Of a stretch of DNA of 60,000 nucleotides, positions 54,179 through 60,000 are shown piece by piece. A program made the position numbers and the translations under genes. Below the pieces are notes generated by a model. The model was given only the letters and a program-made list of their open reading frames with translations. It was not told where the DNA came from and ran no database searches. Source of the stretch: Adiantum capillus-veneris (lineage: Eukaryota > Streptophyta > Polypodiopsida > Polypodiales > Pteridaceae); assembly GCA_014529385.2 (NCBI GenBank), contig CM043952.1, positions 54,518,119-54,578,118 of the forward strand. The letters are read 5' to 3'. Every line of letters begins with the position of its first letter. Position 1 is the stretch's first letter.

Positions 54179-54880
54179 TTATCTAAGCACCCATAGTGGT
54201 GTAAGAATCGTCATCCATAGTTGTAACAGATCTTCATTGGGTATCCCTATCATATCTCTATATGCTACATCCGTTGAAAACACAATAGAGCTTCCCTGGC
54301 CAAATCTTGCTTGGCATATCCTATAAGGGCATCCCAAGAGAGTCCATTTGAAGAGAAATCCTTGCTCCACACTTTCTTAAAATAGCCAAGTGCATTGTAG
54401 CCTTGCCTTGTCGATCATATGCAGTTCAAGAGATGACATTCCAAATAGGAAACTCATCAAATACTTCTTGTGCTTTCAAAAGTGCACCACATGTGGTGTA
54501 CATGTCCACCGAAGTATTGCTAAGCATTAGGTTTTCTTCCAAGAGTCTCTCATTAATTTGTGAGGTGTTTTTTAAGTAGATGGTGGGCGTCTTTATTCAA
54601 TGTCATGCATGTCCCCTTCTTTTGTAGCTACAACATAAGGTTGCCCTTTGCTCGTTTAACTTAGTCTTGTGTGACACACGCACACTGACCTACCTTGGCT
54701 TTGCTATGCGACCAACCAAAAGGGCTATCACATTGGTTTGTAACATAAAGTGTGCCCCATGCTCACAATCATTTGCTGCTATCCATATGGTAGATGCTTC
54801 AGGTTTCTAAGTGCACGTGCAAAGGATCAACTCCAATTGATTGCATTCCCTATTAACTTTTGCAACTTTTCCATGACTTG
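54179..54880 (-). pseudogene. PPR-family pseudogene
   Basis: Minus strand, best at 54400-54560: LEENLMLSNTSVDMYTTCGA, then [16 protein letters not shown], matching the standard pentatricopeptide wording ([28 protein letters not shown]). After a stop the next repeat reads YNALGYFKKVWSKDFSSNG, WDALIGYAKQ and AREALLCFQRM. Upstream, LRNLKHLPYGRIAANDCE may be an earlier repeat. PPR proteins bind organelle RNA. This style is typical of the large PPR families of ferns, lycophytes and mosses. Multiple stops make it a dead copy. Confidence 0.7.
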
Positions 54881-56027
<1,147 letters not shown>

Positions 56028-56313
56028 GTGTTGGGAAATGCAAAATTCAACATCCAAAAGGGAGCAACATGGGCAATTTCTGATGCGACCTCCACACGCA
56101 TTCTTGAACAAATCGAATATTTGGCCAGTCAAATCTGCATAAATCCCTTCTGCGACTTGCTGACTTGTCCAATACTTTTGTAATTACTATATGCTTGATG
56201 GGTTTGGAATACCTATTGAAAGTTGGTGAACCAGAAAAAGACTTGGGCAGCACAAGGGATATCAACATCTTTGCTCAAATTGGTGATGATGGTGAAGGCC
56301 TAAAAAATGAAGG
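56028..56313 (+). pseudogene. Importin-alpha pseudogene fragment (C-terminal ARM repeats)
   Basis: VLGNAKFNIQKGATWAISDA then EQIEYLASQICINPFCDLLT matches the late ARM-repeat wording of importin alpha (AEFDIKKEAAWAISNATSGG, EQIKYLVSQGCIKPLCDLL). After a frame change near 56170 it continues VITICLMGLEYLLKVGEPEK and DINIFAQIGDDGEGL (usual VCLEGLENILKVGEAEKN, FAQMIDDAEGLEKI). Importin alpha carries nuclear-localisation cargo. The frameshift and unusual residues point to a dead copy; the left limit at CTCTAG could be an old splice acceptor. Confidence 0.8.
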
Positions 56314-57069
56314 AATTACAGACGATCTGCTGCAACTTGTAGCACTGTAAGTGTGTCTCGGTATGACGTGGCCGTGGTGTCATCCGTTGAAACAATAGAT
56401 GAAATCACTTCTGAGTATGTACAATATCATCCACGAAGGAGATCAGAAAAGCAGTCAGTTGTGGGATAATCGATAATGCCATTAACAACAACAATCAATG
56501 CAGGCAAAGTACACTGGAAGCTCAGTGTCATACTTCGAGTACACCTTTCCTACTTCTCACTATTTTGGGCGAGGTCGAACACTTTGTTTAAACATACAAC
56601 GTTGGCTTCTAGCTTTGTGTTATAGATGAGCTTCGAAACGTGGAACAAGTACTTTAGAGCCATCATCACCCTTTTGCATCCTAAAAAGCGTATACAGGTG
56701 GAGGTTCTGATTGTGTTGCAGGTCAACGCTTTAATATAGTGGTTTCAAGAAATCACAGGAGCACATTAGGCTTACCAAGTTATCATAGAAAGAAGCTCGC
56801 TTCTTGTTCTATTGTCAATCTCAGCATGATCGTGCACTCATTGAAACAATTTCGCTTCAACATTCTAAGTGCAGGGCCCAAGCTGTTGGGAGTAAATCTG
56901 GGTGGCATGTGCGGAGGATGAGTGCATGTGATCAAGAAAAAAAAGCAGGTAGGCACCGTGCACTTCGTTATTTTTACGAGTGCTCGTTTTTAACATGGCA
57001 TGCATGAAAAATTGGTTTGAGACCGTTGATTTGGGGCAAGGGCAATGACTATCATGCCGACGGGTGGAT
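56314..57069. other. Unassigned stretch
   Basis: No gene, repeat or motif was recognised apart from AT/GC-balanced single-copy-looking sequence. Confidence 0.4.
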
Positions 57070-57074
57070 TGTGC

Positions 57075-57607
57075 TACCTTTAAAAATTGGGAAAATTACC
57101 AAAATACCCCTCTAATTTGTGAAAATTTCCAAAATACCCTCAATATTTTGTCATAAATTCCCCAAATGCCCTTCAAGTTTTCCAGAATTCCCAAAAATAC
57201 CCCTGGTTGTGAGATTGAATTTTGCCAAAGATAAAAGAATTTGTAGCTTTTCATAAGATGACTGATTGCATATCGAGATTGAATTTTGCCAAAGATAAAA
57301 GAATTTGTAGCTTTTCAGAAGATGACTGATTGCATATCGATACAAGATAAGATGCTAAATCTAGAAGTTGAGTTGGTTATGTAGGCTTTGGAGATGAATT
57401 GCTTCATTATCTTTAGACATAATTACTTTTTTTTTTGGGTTGAAAAACTACATGCTAAACATGCGAAAGAAACGGATCTCGATTGTCAAAAAGGAATAAA
57501 GATTAGCAAATCTTGAACAATCCAACCAAAATAGATACAAGGGTATTTTCGGAATTTCCACAGATTGGGTAATTCGGTAATTTTCCCTTAAAAATTTCAA
57601 GGGTATG
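57075..57607. mobile_element. Degenerate inverted-repeat element (MITE-like)
   Basis: The left side reads GGGAAAATTACCAAAATACC and later TTTCCAAAATACCCT. The right side, reverse complemented, reads GGGAAAATTACCGAATTACC and later TTCCGAAAATACCCTT. The two sides align imperfectly over about 60-70 bp in opposite orientation. A 64-bp tandem duplication lies between. No coding is present and the TSD is not clear. Confidence 0.5.
57211..57338. repeat. 64-bp tandem duplication
   Basis: GAGATTGAATTTTGCCAAAG starts at 57211 and again at 57275. The two 64-base copies differ at one base (TTTTCAT against TTTTCAG). Confidence 0.95.
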
Positions 57608-57679
57608 CCATTGTACACGGCCGCCTGAATCTGAACGCCGTTTGGAGCCTCATATCTGTACGCTCCGTCCCTTCCCACT

Positions 57680-57744
57680 CTCTCTCTCTCTCTCTCGTAT
57701 GCATTCGCGACGATGCCTTCCGTCTGAGCCGGGTAAGCCACTCT

Positions 57745-57785
<41 letters not shown>

Positions 57786-57868
57786 AAGAAGAAGATATCT
57801 TGACGATCCAGAGAGAGAGAGAGAGAGAGAGGAAGGTAGAGGATGTGTTTTGTGTGTGATAGGCCTAG
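57680..57868 (+). promoter_or_regulatory. GA/CT-rich 5' flank of the CFAP77-like gene
   Basis: CT tract at about 57680-57697, GA tracts at about 57748-57781 and 57812-57831, then GTGTGTTTTGTGTGTG before the ATG. GA tracts near plant transcription starts are bound by BPC/GAGA-type factors; here that is only suggested by sequence. Confidence 0.4.
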
Positions 57869-57985
57869 ATGGCGAGTCCAGGCAATGTCGTATACGCAGA
57901 GAATGACCGCCCACGTATGGGTGCCATCAGGAGGTCGTTTCAGAAAAATGTTCTGTTGGTGAAACCCAAATTAGGATCCGTGAGT

Positions 57986-58024
<39 letters not shown>

Positions 58025-58045
58025 ATGCACATGTATGAGAACGCT

Positions 58046-58095
<50 letters not shown>

Positions 58096-58226
58096 GTGCA
58101 CGCATGCACACAGACATTTGAACAAGCATGTCGTCTACCGATGTCGATACATGCATATTGTTGATGTCCATCTCTCTCTCTCTCTCTAGCATGTCGTCTA
58201 CTGATGTTGATACATGCATATTGTTG

Positions 58227-58261
<35 letters not shown>

Positions 58262-58540
58262 CTATCAGACCAAGAAAGTCACTACAGATATCCCTGATGA
58301 GGGGTGGAGATATGGTGTGTGCAACGAGTATGACGAAGAAGGAGTTCGAGAAGGTTGATGTTTTCCCTTACATATATTTTTGTCAAGCACATATTAGCAA
58401 CATGATATGCAGTTTTTCATGTTTTTTTTCCTCCATTTTTTACATCGGCAGTACTTGTCCATGAAGAAAATGTTCCAGACTTGGAAAGACAAAGGGGCCC
58501 TGATATCCTTTCTATGAACAAGCTAGCAGCTATATGGTAG
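57869..58540 (+). CDS. CFAP77-like (DUF4483) axonemal protein, spliced, C-terminus unresolved
   Basis: Exons read by eye: 57869-57979 (ATG, MASPGNVVYAENDRPRMGAI...QKNVLLVKPKLGS, donor GTGAGT), 58269-58353 (acceptor CCTATCAG; DIPDEGWRYGVCNEYDEEGV, donor GTTGAT) and from 58452 (acceptor ATCGGCAG; HEENVPDLERQRGPDILSMN, then KLAAIW and TAG at 58538). Reading phase is kept over both introns. The order NPLLLKPELG-like start, a YG motif followed by EGV, and a D-[FI]-x-x-[ML]-N close is what I recall for CFAP77, a doublet-microtubule protein of motile cilia. The C-terminal end is uncertain: stop at 58540, or donor GTAGGG at 58537 and a last exon at 58948-59017 (PRLMVVERLLSDVSQTGMYT) followed by AATAAA near 59026. 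Introns are full of CT tracts. The match was not searched. Confidence 0.5.
58125..58258. repeat. 63-bp duplication with CT tracts in intron 1 of the CFAP77-like gene
   Basis: AGCATGTCGTCTACCGATGT at 58125 recurs as AGCATGTCGTCTACTGATGT at 58188. Each copy ends in a CT array. Further CT arrays lie at about 57988-58020 and 58049-58093. Confidence 0.88.
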
Positions 58541-58559
58541 GGTCACTTTGTTTTGAGTC

Positions 58560-58589
58560 CTAGAGAGGGGTGTGTGTGTGTGTGTGCGC

Positions 58590-58616
<27 letters not shown>
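58560..58616. repeat. (GT)n/(GA)n microsatellite
   Basis: GTGTGTGTGTGTGCGCGAGAGAG... compound array downstream of exon 3. A (CT)n(CA)n compound array lies at about 58795-58843. Confidence 0.9.
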
Positions 58617-58620
<4 letters not shown>

Positions 58621-58792
58621 GGGGTGGGGAATAAGAAGAAAGAAGGAAATTTTCAATGTTGTTGGACAAATTTCAAGAGATCTCATAGATCTAACCGATG
58701 AGTCTCCAACTCTAGACCTCTTAATTAAGAGGAAAATGGGATAACCAATCTACCACATTTGGGTGATAGAAAGGTTATTTAATTTCCTCCTT

Positions 58793-58848
<56 letters not shown>

Positions 58849-59094
58849 ACAAGAAACATACAACCATTTGCATGAAAAGAAACAACCATACAATCCATGG
58901 CAACCACATTATCAATGCATCTTGTACTGTATTCTTTTTTTGTATAGGCCAAGGCTGATGGTTGTGGAAAGGCTCCTCTCTGATGTGTCACAAACGGGAA
59001 TGTACACAAATAATTAACAAGCTGAAATAAAAAGACTTTCAACCAAATTAGACAAGGGAGAAGTTCGACATAGTATTGGGACGAGAAGATGGGT

Positions 59095-59325
59095 TGGCGT
59101 CAACGGGTGCTAGCTCAGTTGGTAGAGTCATAGCCTCTGTGCATAAGGTCTTGGGTTCAATCCCCCCTTGGCGACCTGAAGACATGTTCCAAGTCCTTAG
59201 GGACTGTTCCCATATGCGGGTGTGTGCGTGTGATGGGATGCCTCTCTCCCTACCTGTGAGGCCGTTGTAAATAGGGTGTGTGCGTGTGTTTCAAAGTTCT
59301 TGTACTCTCAAAAAAAAGAAAGAAA
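59095..59325 (+). mobile_element. tRNA-derived SINE with 11-bp TSD
   Basis: Box A TAGCTCAGTTGGTAGAG at 59111-59127 and box B GGTTCAATCCC at 59154-59164 form an internal Pol III promoter of tRNA type. A body unrelated to tRNA follows and ends CTTGTACTCTC plus an A-rich tail. AGAAGATGGGT at 59084-59094 is repeated exactly at 59326-59336. The tRNA part has no closed acceptor stem, so it is not a tRNA gene. Confidence 0.88.
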
Positions 59326-59336
59326 AGAAGATGGGT

Positions 59337-60000
59337 CGGTCCCTTGCAAGAGAATCTTTTTACAAGCACAAGAACTGGAGTAACCCCTCCATTCTAAATC
59401 TCAGACTCGATGGTCGATTCCTTCCGGTGCGGGAAATTCTGAGAGACGAGCTCTCAATTTTGTTTTTCATCTGTACTTGGAGCGTGAAGCTCTATAGACC
59501 GTTCTTGATTCTGTTTTTGGAATCCATGAGTGTAGATCAAAGCCTCCTTGCTCCTTCTCCTTGACAGAGTACTTGCAAAAGCACACACATGAAATAACGC
59601 GTAGAGCGTATTCACATTCGGTACTTGTCGCTTCAAGTGCAGAAAAGGGAACTCCGAGCTTTGTCTTTCCGCGAGTACTAGCAGATTTCCGGCAGTAGCA
59701 CTCCTTTGCTCTAGCGTTGGCAAAAATGGGAACAAGAGAGAGAGAGAGCTAGCTGATTTTATAGGCACCTGGGACCGACTTGAATAGTTGTTGCGATACT
59801 AGCAACAATAGCTGCAGAGGGGGCGTTAGAGGAGAGGGAGGACTGGCGGTAAGTTTGCCCACGCCAAAAGGAGAGATCGCACGTTATTTTCAGTTCATAG
59901 GCAATGTTGGTGTTTTTTTGGAGAGCCTTGCTTTATTTAATTATTGGTTGCCCATTTATCAAGTGGACGTCTGGTCAATTTAGGAAAAAAAGTGTGAATG
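59337..60000. other. Unassigned right edge
   Basis: Short open frames exist on both strands (59280-59564 plus, 59454-59768 minus) without recognisable motifs. A GA tract lies near 59735-59748. It could hold upstream sequence of a gene beyond the window. Confidence 0.35.

Noticed and set aside
57869-58189. Single-exon 106-codon reading through the CT tract
   Set aside because: The part after residue 37 is microsatellite; a GTGAGT donor at 57980 explains the change better.
59101-59172. tRNA gene
   Set aside because: A and B boxes are present, but there is no acceptor-stem pairing, and the sequence is the head of a SINE with TSD and A-rich tail.

Overview
The window looks like repeat-rich intergenic DNA from a land plant with a large genome. 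Most of it is LTR retrotransposons nested inside one another. Three weak host signals suggest a free-sporing plant (fern, lycophyte) or another lineage with swimming sperm (cycad, Ginkgo): a spliced gene at the right end whose conserved core resembles the axonemal protein CFAP77 (DUF4483), a decayed PPR gene of the type expanded in ferns, lycophytes and mosses, and a decayed importin-alpha copy. The taxonomic call is an inference from these and was not tested.

Layout. (1) A minus-strand Ty3/gypsy gag relic, R1 (1-426 and 13845-14197), is split by a very young Ty3/gypsy element, G1 (432-13839, TSD CTTGT). (2) 14.2-19.0 kb holds unrecognised sequence, a Copia-type LTR with a long CT tract (16533-17037), a MITE (17256-17531) and a minus-strand LTR with tRNA-Met primer site (18294-19009). 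(3) A chromovirus relic, R2, has its integrase and chromodomain scattered over 19037-42580. It was split by Copia element C1 (19084-25013) and by Ty3/gypsy element G2 (25615-42202, TSD AAAGA). G2 in turn carries a minus-strand Copia, C2 (34329-39861, TSD CACAG). (4) Copia element C3 (42621-51540) carries a deleted Copia, C4 (46104-49125, TSD CGGTA), inside its integrase. (5) 51.5-60 kb has the lowest transposon content: a foldback, tandem duplications, the PPR and importin-alpha pseudogenes, a degenerate inverted-repeat element, the CFAP77-like gene and a tRNA-derived SINE (59095-59325, 11-bp TSD).

The most unusual element is G1. It encodes gag with four zinc knuckles, a retropepsin (DGG form), RT, RNase H and integrase. 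After the integrase, in the same reading frame, comes a second retropepsin-like domain with a canonical DTG triad, followed by a tail with four W-[VI]-P-K repeats. A further small acidic ORF (11478-11900) follows and has TATA-like and polypurine-tract-like sequence upstream. The LTRs of G1 differ at only about three bases plus microsatellite length, and the integrase is interrupted by one in-frame TAG between catalytic residues. G2 also has a long post-pol coding region (32.2-41.1 kb without C2) of unknown function with coiled-coil-like and acidic stretches.

All LTR limits, TSDs and motifs were read by eye. Percent divergences are rough hand counts.
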